Assembly (NCBI RefSeq): GCF_002831565.1
Contig: NZ_CP025096.1
Span: 3,697,027-3,761,026 of the forward strand
Reading direction: 5' to 3'
Length of the DNA stretch: 64,000 nucleotides
Origin: Spirosoma pollinicola
Lineage (GTDB): Bacteria > Bacteroidota > Bacteroidia > Cytophagales > Spirosomataceae
A program made the position numbers and the translations under genes. Shown here one piece after another: positions 35,574 to 43,338 of the stretch. How positions within the stretch are numbered: position 1 is the first letter of the stretch; the number at the start of each line of letters is the position of its first letter. The notes under the pieces are model-generated. The model searched no databases, was not told the origin of the DNA, and was given only the letters and a program-made list of their open reading frames with translations.

Positions 35574-36254
35574 ATGAGTCATCACAACGAATCGCTTGAA
35601 GAAGCCCCTAAGTTTCGGTACTGGAAAAGTCAGGCAGAAGCCAATGGCTTGAAAATTAATGATATAAAAGAGTTTTATATTCGGCGTCGGCATAATGGTG
35701 AAATATTGTTTGCCATGCTCGAAGTCGATGCCGATACGCCCGAAGGAGACAAAATTCCTCCCGCCCTCTTCCTGAAAGGTCATGCCGTTTCGATGCTGGT
35801 GTGTTTACTGGATAAAGAAACGCGGCAAAAATTTGTGGTTTTGGTGAAGCAACGGCGCATTGCCGATGGCTCACAAACCTATGAACACCCGGCGGGCATG
35901 GTCGATGCGAGCGATGCCCCCGACGAGGTTGCAGCCCGTGAGCTGGAAGAGGAAATTGGCCTGATCGTGCAGGCTAGTGAGTTAACTAAACTCAATCCGC
36001 ACGTGTGGCATCCAAGTACGGGAACCAGCGACGAAGGCATGCACTTTTTTTATGTCGAGAAAGAAATGAGCCGTGCCGATATTATGGCGTTTCACCTGAA
36101 AAACATGGGTAATCAGGCGGAGTTTGAGCGGATCACGAGCGTGGTAGCTACCCTGCCCGAAGCCCATAAATTGATTACAAATGTCAATGGCTTATTGCTC
36201 CATTTTCTGTACCTGCAACACGTTGGTGATTACGAAACAATGAAATTATTATAG
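35574..36254 (+). CDS. NUDIX hydrolase
   Basis: 226 aa. The Nudix box runs from HPAGMVDASDAPDEVA to RELEEEIGL (consensus GX5EX7REUXEEXGU), with the EExGU glutamates intact. It cleaves nucleoside diphosphates linked to another moiety; ADP-ribose- or sugar-nucleotide-type substrates are suggested by the C-terminal HLKNMGNQAEF insertion but not established. The first about 60 residues are an N-terminal extension seen in similar cytosolic proteins. Confidence 0.9.
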   Translation: MSHHNESLEEAPKFRYWKSQAEANGLKINDIKEFYIRRRHNGEILFAMLEVDADTPEGDKIPPALFLKGHAVSMLVCLLDKETRQKFVVLVKQRRIADGSQTYEHPAGMVDASDAPDEVAARELEEEIGLIVQASELTKLNPHVWHPSTGTSDEGMHFFYVEKEMSRADIMAFHLKNMGNQAEFERITSVVATLPEAHKLITNVNGLLLHFLYLQHVGDYETMKLL

Positions 36255-36322
36255 TATTCGGTATTTGGTGTATAGTGGGCTGACGCGAAAGCATCACGTA
36301 TGCGTCAGCCCACTATACACCA
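36254..36322. repeat. 21-bp perfect inverted repeat with 7-nt period
   Basis: Arms 36266-36286 and 36302-36322 are exact inverted copies. GT recurs at 36254, 36261, 36268 and 36275, a 7-nt step. It starts at the NUDIX stop codon and ends 21 nt before the cytosine deaminase ATG; both genes are on the plus strand. Confidence 0.85.
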
Positions 36323-36343
36323 AGTATTATAAACAGAAACAAC

Positions 36344-36778
36344 ATGGATGAATTTATGCAGGAGGCCATTCGTCAGGCCCGAAAGAGTTTACGTGAAGGA
36401 GGTATCCCTATTGGGTCTGCCCTGATTAAAAACGGCGAATTAGTGGCATCAGGTCATAATAAACGGGTGCAGGAAAACAATCCCATTCTGCATGGCGAAA
36501 TGGACTGTCTGAACAACGCCGGGCGGGTTGGCTCGTTTCGCGACACGGTTATCTACTCCACGCTGATGCCTTGTTACATGTGTGCCGGAACAATTGTCCA
36601 GTTTAAAATTCCGAAGGTCATCGTTGGTGAATCCCGGACGTTTTCGGGGGCAAGGGAATTCATGGAACAACACGGCGTAGAGGTAATTGACCTTGACCTT
36701 CCCGAATGTGTTGACATGATGAATCAATTCATTGCCGAAAAGCCAACGCTTTGGAATGAAGATATTGGTGAGCTATAA
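36344..36778 (+). CDS. Yeast-type (Fcy1-like) cytosine deaminase
   Basis: 144 aa. It has a CDA-fold Zn site: His50 and Glu52 (LHGEMDC), Cys77 and Cys80 (MPCYMC). It is more similar to Saccharomyces Fcy1 than to tRNA adenosine deaminases: GGIPIGSALI, GHNKR (the Asn that contacts cytosine), the IPKVIVGE strand and the C-terminal PTLWNEDIGEL, where the Trp and the Asp of EDIGE line the cytosine pocket in Fcy1. It most likely converts cytosine to uracil for salvage. Similarity was judged from memory, without a search. Confidence 0.85.
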   Translation: MDEFMQEAIRQARKSLREGGIPIGSALIKNGELVASGHNKRVQENNPILHGEMDCLNNAGRVGSFRDTVIYSTLMPCYMCAGTIVQFKIPKVIVGESRTFSGAREFMEQHGVEVIDLDLPECVDMMNQFIAEKPTLWNEDIGEL

Positions 36779-36844
36779 AAAAGTATAGTAGTTACCTTTT
36801 GTTGTTAAATGCGTCACATAAACGTATTCTAATGAACTACGTTT

Positions 36845-37675
36845 GTGAGTTTTCTGTGGCGTTTTTTTCTTCTGCTAACCTGTTTAGTTTATTCTCGTGA
36901 ATCACAATCCCAGTCGCAGCGTTCTGACATATGGCGGGAGAAATCAGGTACTCTGCTACTGAACGCCGGGATAGGAACTACCTATTATACGGGTGATTTG
37001 ACCGAGGCCGGTAATCTTGGGCATTTGCGGCTGGGTGCAGCTATAAACGGAGCAATTGCTTATCGCTATTCGCCCCAACTCACATTCCGGCTCGAAGGAC
37101 AGGTCTATTTCATTCGGGGCTCGCAAAAAAGCACCCATCTTGCCTATAATAACCTCTCGTTTTATAGCGTAAATCCAGACATTTGGGCTGGTATTCAGTG
37201 GGATTTCTGGCAAGAAAACGACAAAAATCATGTCATCATTCCATATGCATTGTTGGGAGCTGGCCTCACATATATGACGCCCAGAGCCACATTTGCCGGT
37301 AGCTATGTTAGTTTGGCCCCTCTACATACCGAAGGAGTCGATTACAATCGGTTACCCGTCATTATTCGCTATGGATTGGGTGTTCCCATTGTTGCTACGG
37401 AGCGGTTTAAGTGGAATCTGGAAGCGGCATATACCCATGTGTTGAGTGATTATCTGGACGATGTAAGTACCGTATATCCTGACCGGAGTAAACTGGATGT
37501 CTTCGCAGCGGCCCTGTCAGACCGTCGTCTTGAACTGGGAACAATACCTAATGCAACGGGGGCGCAACGCGGCAACAGCAATCGGCGCGATGGGTATTTT
37601 GTGTTGTCGGTGCGCCTTATCTTCATTGTCAGGACATACGTACAACGGAATTATCGCCGGAGTTTTCCCCGTTAG
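36845..37675 (+). CDS. Outer-membrane barrel protein, DUF6089-like
   Basis: 276 aa from a GTG start. A signal peptide (LWRFFLLLTCLVYSRESQS) is followed by a small barrel pattern: LLLNAGIGTTYYTGDL, LRLGAAINGAIAYRYSPQLTFRLEGQVYF, IPYALLGAGLTYMTPRA and FKWNLEAAYTHVLSDYLDDVS. The YYTGDL and HVLSDYLDDVS motifs are typical of DUF6089. An outer-membrane location is inferred. An inverted repeat overlaps the GTG region. Confidence 0.82.
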   Translation: MSFLWRFFLLLTCLVYSRESQSQSQRSDIWREKSGTLLLNAGIGTTYYTGDLTEAGNLGHLRLGAAINGAIAYRYSPQLTFRLEGQVYFIRGSQKSTHLAYNNLSFYSVNPDIWAGIQWDFWQENDKNHVIIPYALLGAGLTYMTPRATFAGSYVSLAPLHTEGVDYNRLPVIIRYGLGVPIVATERFKWNLEAAYTHVLSDYLDDVSTVYPDRSKLDVFAAALSDRRLELGTIPNATGAQRGNSNRRDGYFVLSVRLIFIVRTYVQRNYRRSFPR

Positions 37676-37726
37676 GCTTTTGAGGGCTTTTACCGTATTT
37701 TTGAGCTAAAACCCGCTCCTTATCGA

Positions 37727-38698
37727 ATGAGTCCAGCTATTTTTATTGATGCTCTTCAAAACGAACTTCAGTCTATAGAATACGGGCAGGAACCGCCCGA
37801 GCTTTACGATCCAATTAAGTATATTATGAATTTGGGGGGTAAGCGTATGCGCCCGCTCCTGACATTGATGGGGGCCTATCTCTTCACCGACGATTGGCAA
37901 AAAGCGATTCGCCCGGCTCTGGGCGTTGAAGTTTTTCACAACTTCACGCTCATGCACGACGATATTATGGATCAGGCACCCCTTCGCCGAGGCCAACCAA
38001 CCGTACACGAAAAATGGAACGGCAATGTGGCTATCTTATCGGGCGATGTGATGCTCGTGAATGCCTATCAACTCCTGCTACATATAGAAGCTACCAAGCT
38101 GGCTACTGCCCTGGCCCGATTTAGCCGCACAGCGGCTGAAGTGTGTGAAGGGCAGCAGATGGATATGAATTTCGAGACTCGCTGGGATGTTTCGGAAGCG
38201 GAATACATTGATATGATTCGTCTTAAAACATCGGTCTTGCTCGGCTATGCACTTGAATTGGGCGGCTTGATTGGCGGGGCCGATGAAGAGACTACCCGGC
38301 ATTTGTATGATGGAGGCATGAACATTGGTATAGGCTTTCAGTTAAAAGATGATCTTCTGGATGTGTATGGAGACCCGGCCAAATTTGGTAAGCAGGTTGG
38401 TGGAGACATTATTGCTAATAAAAAAACCTTTCTGCTTATTGAAGCACTGGCCCAGGCAAAAGGCACTATCCGGGACGAATTAATTAGCTGGCTCACCCGA
38501 ACCGATTTTAATAAACAGGAAAAGGTAAAGGCAGTAACGGCCATTTACGACCAGTTAGGAATTCGGCAGCTTACCGAAACCCGTATCAATGAGTATTTCG
38601 CACTTGGATTTGCTAATTTCGATCAGGTCAATGCCGATCCTGATCGTAAATCGTTACTTATTCAATTCGCCCGACAATTAGTCGAACGTGAAAGCTAA
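37727..38698 (+). CDS. Polyprenyl synthetase
   Basis: 323 aa. All-trans prenyl diphosphate synthase: GGKRMRP (IPP-binding), FARM region LMHDDIMDQAPLRRGQPTVH, and SARM FQLKDDLLDVYG, both Asp-rich motifs intact. It elongates allylic diphosphates with IPP; the residues before the first Asp-rich motif set chain length, which I cannot fix from sequence alone. A role in quinone or carotenoid precursor supply is likely, in line with the carotene hydroxylase elsewhere in the window. Confidence 0.92.
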   Translation: MSPAIFIDALQNELQSIEYGQEPPELYDPIKYIMNLGGKRMRPLLTLMGAYLFTDDWQKAIRPALGVEVFHNFTLMHDDIMDQAPLRRGQPTVHEKWNGNVAILSGDVMLVNAYQLLLHIEATKLATALARFSRTAAEVCEGQQMDMNFETRWDVSEAEYIDMIRLKTSVLLGYALELGGLIGGADEETTRHLYDGGMNIGIGFQLKDDLLDVYGDPAKFGKQVGGDIIANKKTFLLIEALAQAKGTIRDELISWLTRTDFNKQEKVKAVTAIYDQLGIRQLTETRINEYFALGFANFDQVNADPDRKSLLIQFARQLVERES

Positions 38699-38703
38699 AT
38701 AGA

Positions 38704-38784
38704 GATATATATGATGTAGAATATGGCTGACGCGAGAGCAATACAGGCTATATTCTATACCATATATCCTATATCATACATTCG
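38704..38784. repeat. Imperfect hairpin with 7-nt period
   Basis: A left part (about 38704-38730) pairs imperfectly with a right part (38746-38770). TATA recurs at 38756, 38763 and 38770 with a variant at 38777, a 7-nt step. The centre (GGCTGACGCGAGAGCA) closely matches the centre of the repeat at 36254. It lies between two plus-strand genes. Confidence 0.7.
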
Positions 38785-38799
38785 CTATTTTATTAAACC

Positions 38800-39423
38800 A
38801 TGAGTATTACTCTTATCATTATTGTTGTCACGGTTGTTATTAGTGTGGCGGCCTGGAACAACTACAACCTGATGAATTCTTGGATTATGAATCCATATCA
38901 GGTGGCTAGTCGCGGGCAATATTACCGGCTGATAACATCAGGATTCCTGCATGCCGACTGGGGGCATCTATTCTTCAACATGCTCAGCCTGTATTTCTTT
39001 GGTGGGTTCATCGAACAGGTGTTTGGTATGCTGTTCGCTGGTAATGCACCTTTGTTTCTGGTTGGCTTTTATTTAGTAGCTATTCTGGTTTCTGATATTC
39101 CAAGTTTCCTGAAGCATCGGAACGATCCCGGCTACAACTCGCTGGGTGCGTCGGGGGGCGTATCGGCCATTATTTTCGCGGCTATTCTGTTCCGGCCTTT
39201 AACGCCAATTTACTTGTATTTTATTCCAATTGGCATTCCCGGCTTCATCTTTGGGGGATTATATCTGGCTTATTCCTATTATGAATCGAAGCGGGGGGCG
39301 GGAAATGTCAATCACGATGCTCACTTCTATGGTGCCTTATTTGGCGTTCTTTTTATGATTGTTGTGTATCCGGAAATTCTGCCCAGTTTTTTTGATCAGA
39401 TTGCCGGATGGCGGTTATTTTAA
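38800..39423 (+). CDS. Rhomboid family intramembrane serine protease
   Basis: 207 aa with about six hydrophobic segments. Catalytic Ser is in SLGASGGVSA and catalytic His in DAHFYGALFG; the L1 motif HADWGHLFFNMLSLYFFG is intact, so it should be active. It cleaves transmembrane substrates; targets are unknown. It is followed by the LytTR gene after 38 nt, so they may be cotranscribed. Confidence 0.93.
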   Translation: MSITLIIIVVTVVISVAAWNNYNLMNSWIMNPYQVASRGQYYRLITSGFLHADWGHLFFNMLSLYFFGGFIEQVFGMLFAGNAPLFLVGFYLVAILVSDIPSFLKHRNDPGYNSLGASGGVSAIIFAAILFRPLTPIYLYFIPIGIPGFIFGGLYLAYSYYESKRGAGNVNHDAHFYGALFGVLFMIVVYPEILPSFFDQIAGWRLF

Positions 39424-39461
39424 TGGGTGTATAACGGACTTTCCACTAGTGTCTACGCGCT

Positions 39462-40358
39462 ATGTTCCGACTACTCAATCAACCTTATCCCATAGACGAT
39501 TCCCCCTTGCGGCAGTTGAGTAAGGCGGCTGTGATTGGCTTATTCGTTGGCCTTTTTTTGCTGGTATTTCAACCGTTTGGTCTGAATCTCTGGGAGACCT
39601 CTTATAAAGCAATCAAAATACTGGGCTTTGGACTGGTAACATTTCTGGTCACAGCTGTTAATTTCGTTCTGTTACGACTACTATTCCCGGCTCTTTTTGC
39701 TGAAGATCGCTGGACGGTTGGGCGTGATATGGTGGCTGTAATGGCAAATATTCTGTTGATTGCGGTGGCAAATCGACTCTATTTAGGCTGGCTGCTGGGG
39801 TCGACAGATAGTAGTGAAATGAGCTGGTCCGGTATGATTATCGTTACGTTCGTTGTTGGCATTTTTCCTGTCATTGGCATGATTTTGGCCAATTATATTA
39901 CCCAGCTGAAGAAATATAGTAACGCAGCCGCAGCCATACCTATTCATTCCCATTCTGCCGAAATCGCTTCGCCGACAGACGCACTATCTGAAAACCTGAA
40001 ACAATCTGCCGATACGACGGTGACACTCGTTGCCGAAAATGAAAAGGATACGCTCTCTTTATCGACAGATGCTTTACTCTATATCGAATCGAGTGATAAC
40101 TACTGTACTGTCGTTCATTTGAAAAATACTCAGGTTACGAAGCCGCTTCTAAGGAGTAGTTTGAGTCGACTGGAAAAACAAATTGGTCGACCACACATTG
40201 TACGGTGCCACCGCTCGTATGTTGTCAATCTCGACCGCGTGGAGCGTGTCACCGGCAATGCACAGGGCTATAAACTTCACTTATTTTCCGGCCAGTTCGC
40301 GGTGCCAGTAGCCCGGCAGTATAACGAGACGCTGATTGCCGAACTAAAGGCTTTGTGA
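39462..40358 (+). CDS. Membrane-bound LytTR transcription regulator
   Basis: 298 aa. Four hydrophobic segments in residues about 20-150 are followed by a Ser/Ala-rich linker and a C-terminal LytTR DNA-binding domain (residues about 190-298: ALLYIESSDNYCTVVHL, LRSSLSRLEKQIG, VRCHRSYVVNLDRVERV). It has no response-regulator receiver domain, so it is a one-component membrane regulator. The adjacent membrane protein gene, with repeated sites before its promoter, is its likely target. Confidence 0.9.
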   Translation: MFRLLNQPYPIDDSPLRQLSKAAVIGLFVGLFLLVFQPFGLNLWETSYKAIKILGFGLVTFLVTAVNFVLLRLLFPALFAEDRWTVGRDMVAVMANILLIAVANRLYLGWLLGSTDSSEMSWSGMIIVTFVVGIFPVIGMILANYITQLKKYSNAAAAIPIHSHSAEIASPTDALSENLKQSADTTVTLVAENEKDTLSLSTDALLYIESSDNYCTVVHLKNTQVTKPLLRSSLSRLEKQIGRPHIVRCHRSYVVNLDRVERVTGNAQGYKLHLFSGQFAVPVARQYNETLIAELKAL

Positions 40359-40360
40359 AA

Positions 40361-40464
40361 CGTCCCGCCATTCGTCCCAAAGGGTATTGACGCTTACCAA
40401 ACGCCCCAAAAGGTTCTGGATACCCCTTTTAGTTCCTGCTTTTCAACACGTTGCCGTAGGTTTG
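40361..40464 (+). promoter_or_regulatory. Promoter and candidate LytTR operator
   Basis: TAGGTTTG at 40457-40464 matches the -7 consensus. Upstream, CGTCCC-type words occur at 40361, 40373 and (as CGCCCC) 40402; the last two share a longer motif ending AAAGGGT or AAAAGGT. LytTR proteins bind direct repeats upstream of promoters, so these could be their sites. A second inverted pair at 40449-40491 overlaps the promoter. Confidence 0.45.
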
Positions 40465-40493
40465 TCTCAACGAAAACAAACCCGGCAACGGCC

Positions 40494-41192
40494 ATGAAAA
40501 CGATTATTATCTCCCTCCTGATTATTCATATTGCCACTGGCTGTACTGCTTTGCTGGCTGGTCTGATTCCGATGTTCTCTAGAAAGGGGAGCCGTCTGCA
40601 CAATCGAGCTGGTCTTATTTATGTATACTGTATGATTGTAGTGGCTGTGTCGGCGCTGTTGTTATGCGTGCTGCAACCACTCAAAATGATGCGCATATTC
40701 CTGACAGGTATTGCCATTTTTAGTTTTTACCTGAGTATGACCGGCTGGCGGGCTACAAAACAAAAAAAGTCAGGGCCCGCGCAGGCAGATAGGATACTAA
40801 CCTATATTACATTGGCGGTAAGTGTGCTGATGGTGGGTTTTGGTATATACCTGATGGCCTTGAATGGCACCTCATTCTTCCCGATTGTTTTTTCATTCTT
40901 TGGGGTATTGACTTTTATTTTTGCCCGGAAAGATTTCCAGCTAATCAATCATCCGGTCGAGAAAATGCATTGGTTTTTTCAGCATTTTACACGTATGGGG
41001 GGCTCCTATATTGCCACATTCACAGCGGCTTTGGTAACGAACATCGGCCGCATTGTCCCTACAAATGCACCTGACTGGATCGCAACCGCAGGCTGGATTG
41101 CACCGAGTATCATTGGGGGTATGATAATCGGGCGAACTGTTCGCTATTACAAACAGAAGTTTGATAAGCCAGAGAAATCCGCTTTAGTCTAA
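40494..41192 (+). CDS. Integral membrane protein, possibly DUF2306
   Basis: 232 aa with about seven hydrophobic segments. It resembles DUF2306 proteins by the paired polar helices (LIPMFSRKGSRLHNRAGLIYVY and HPVEKMHWFFQHFTRMGGSYIA), with several His residues placed inside the membrane. Function is unknown. It lies directly downstream of the LytTR gene, with its own promoter. Confidence 0.7.
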   Translation: MKTIIISLLIIHIATGCTALLAGLIPMFSRKGSRLHNRAGLIYVYCMIVVAVSALLLCVLQPLKMMRIFLTGIAIFSFYLSMTGWRATKQKKSGPAQADRILTYITLAVSVLMVGFGIYLMALNGTSFFPIVFSFFGVLTFIFARKDFQLINHPVEKMHWFFQHFTRMGGSYIATFTAALVTNIGRIVPTNAPDWIATAGWIAPSIIGGMIIGRTVRYYKQKFDKPEKSALV

Positions 41193-41193
41193 C

Positions 41194-41898
41194 TTACTTT
41201 TCCAACAATTCTTTCGCCACGGGTAATGCTTTTTCGGCCCATTTTTTCATCTGCCTGCCCGAATAGTGAAGGCCATCGGAAGCAAACTGGCCCGGATCGC
41301 CAGCAGCCAAGCGGCTGATGGGTGTGATGTCGACAAAGGCGATGCCAACTTTCTGGCATTCTTCCTTCGCGATACTATTAAACTGATCGATCTCGCTGCC
41401 AATCTTGACTTTGTCACGATCAGCCGCAAAAGGAGAAGTACCCCAATCGGGAATGGAAAGTACAAGGACATGTGTTCCATTACCTCCGGCTAATTTAGTA
41501 GCAGTTTGCAGCAGTTTCCGAAACTCTGTTCGATAACGTGCCTGATCCTGAGCTCGATACTGATTATTGACGCCAATCAACAAAGAAACCAGACTGTACG
41601 TTTTCTGATTGCCAGTAGCTTTAATGGCATCCTGTAATTCAGCCGTAGTCCAGCCCGTGCGAGCAATAATATCTGGATTGGCCATGTCCACCCCGTTTTT
41701 ACGCAGCATTCCCGCCAGTTGAACGCTCCAGCGGTCCGTTTCATCAACGCTTTCGCCGATGGTGTACGAATCACCGAGGGATAGAAAGGAGACCGGCAAG
41801 CGGCCTTGCGGGATTTTCACAAGATTTGAAGGATTAAACAAGATTGCCGATATGGCAAAAAAAATTTGAGGAAACAGTACGCTTATGTAAAAGCCCAT
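41194..41898 (-). CDS. SGNH/GDSL hydrolase
   Basis: 234 aa. Block I is FLSLGDSYTIGE (nucleophile Ser), block III IGVNNQYR, and block V DGLHYSGRQM (Asp/His). It is an esterase or lipase-like enzyme, probably exported because a hydrophobic N-terminus precedes the domain. Residues about 18-33 are encoded by one arm of a 46-nt inverted repeat, so the N-terminus may have been remodelled; the start is less certain than the domain. Confidence 0.87.
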   Translation of the reverse strand: MGFYISVLFPQIFFAISAILFNPSNLVKIPQGRLPVSFLSLGDSYTIGESVDETDRWSVQLAGMLRKNGVDMANPDIIARTGWTTAELQDAIKATGNQKTYSLVSLLIGVNNQYRAQDQARYRTEFRKLLQTATKLAGGNGTHVLVLSIPDWGTSPFAADRDKVKIGSEIDQFNSIAKEECQKVGIAFVDITPISRLAAGDPGQFASDGLHYSGRQMKKWAEKALPVAKELLEK

Positions 41899-41988
41899 CT
41901 TGCCTAAAAGCCTAAAAAACGAGTTATTTGTTTGTAATGGATAATCTTGTTTAATCCTTCAAATCTTGCGAAAATCCCGCAGGGCCGC
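41800..41988. repeat. 46-nt inverted repeat reaching into the GDSL gene
   Basis: Arms 41800-41845 and 41943-41988 pair at 44 of 46 positions around a 97-nt spacer. GATT recurs at 41823, 41832 and 41842. The left arm is inside the N-terminal codons of the hydrolase and the right arm ends 14 nt before the prfB stop. Confidence 0.85.
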
Positions 41989-42002
41989 CTGTGCGGTTCT
42001 GA

Positions 42003-43080
42003 CTACTCCTGTTCCAGCAAAAACGCCTTGATAAACGGGTCAATGTCGCCATCCAGTACAGCATCCGTATTCGATGTTTGGTAGCCCGTTCGGTGATCTT
42101 TCACACGTCGGTCGTCGAGCACATAAGAGCGGATTTGGGAACCCCACTCGATTTTCTGCTTGCTGGCTTCTACCTCAGCGCGAGCCGCATTCCGTTTCTG
42201 AACCTCAATTTCGTAAAGCTTTGATTTCAGAAGCCGAATAGCTACCTCCTTATTTTGCAACTGGCTGCGTTCCTGCTGACATTCGATAATAAGGCCCGAT
42301 GGCTTGTGTTTTAACCGAACTGCCGTTTCCACTTTGTTCACATTCTGGCCACCCGCCCCCCCCGAACGGAACGTATCCCAGTCAATATCGGCTGGATTGA
42401 CCTCAATATTAATGGTATCGTCAATTAAAGGATAGGCATATACCGAAGCAAAAGACGTATGCCGACGCGCATTGGAGTCGAAAGGCGAAATACGAACCAA
42501 TCGGTGAACGCCATTCTCCGATTTCAGGTATCCGTAGGCCAATGGGCCATCTATTTCAATCGTCGCCGATTTGATACCCGCCGTATCGCCATGCTGATAA
42601 TCGACCTGTTTCAGGCCATATCCATGTTTTTCGGCCCAGCGCATATACATGCGGTAGAGCATATCGGCCCAATCCTGGCTTTCGGTACCACCGGCTCCGG
42701 CGTTTATTTCGAGAACCGCGCTAAGCTGATCCTCTTCATTACCCAGCATTTTCTTAAGTTCCAGTTCTTCAAGTGTTACCGAAACTTTAGCACCTTCCTG
42801 GTCTACTTCTTCTTCGGATACGTCACCCGCTTCGTAGAACTCGTATAATGTTTCAAGGTCACCAAACTGGCTGTTTAATTTTTCGTAACCTGTAGTCCAG
42901 CCTTTTAAACCTCGAACTTGTTTCATTACCCCTTCGGCCCGGGCTGCGTCGGTCCAGAATTCGGGCTGAAATGTTTGCTGTTCGAGTTCAGCTAGTTGTT
43001 CTTTCTTGTTATCGTAGTCAAAGATACCCCCTCAAAGCCTCTACTCTGGCTCTCAAGTCGGTCAACTGGTCGGTTGTCAT
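42003..43080 (-). CDS. prfB: Peptide chain release factor 2 with programmed +1 frameshift
   Basis: About 358 aa after a +1 shift. The 0-frame part starts at ATG 43080 and stops at TGA 43018-43020. The shift site CTT-TGA-C is preceded by AGGGGG, the internal Shine-Dalgarno-like sequence; skipping T at 43020 continues into [15 protein letters not shown]. Domain features: SPF tripeptide ([14 protein letters not shown]) that reads UGA/UAA, and [10 protein letters not shown] for peptidyl-tRNA hydrolysis. High RF2 terminates at the UGA; low RF2 allows the shift, giving feedback control. Confidence 0.97.
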
Positions 43081-43111
43081 GAACTTGTCGTACTTGTTTG
43101 AAAATAATGAA

Positions 43112-43213
43112 TTATGACACAGAGATACACGGAGAAGCACAAAGCAACACGGAGGTATTCTTTTAATTTTCTCTGTGAGTCTTTGTGCTCCTCCGTGTAT
43201 CTCTGTGTCGTAA
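43112..43213. repeat. 33-nt inverted repeat with 10-nt period
   Basis: Arms 43112-43144 and 43181-43213 pair at 31 of 33 positions. CAC recurs at 43118, 43128, 43138 and 43148; the complement GTG at 43175, 43185, 43195 and 43205. Both arms keep a 10-nt period. It lies upstream of prfB and of divergent lpdA. Confidence 0.9.
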
Positions 43214-43274
43214 CACAAAGATAGAACAAAACAAGGTGGGGTAAGGGTTTACCGCCGGTATCAACTTTTCAGCC

Positions 43275-43282
43275 TACCTTTG
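43275..43282 (+). promoter_or_regulatory. -7 promoter box for lpdA
   Basis: TACCTTTG matches TAnnTTTG, 56 nt before the ATG. The -33 element is not clear. Confidence 0.5.
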
Positions 43283-43338
43283 CGTTCTCCTCTTGAGACG
43301 AGTTTATTTTTCATTCTACATAATTCATTCATTAACTA

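Noticed and set aside
42003..42926. prfB as a truncated gene or pseudogene because a stop interrupts its frame
   Set aside because: The stop is the UGA of the known RF2 frameshift site with the AGGGGG stimulator; both halves join into a full-length RF2.
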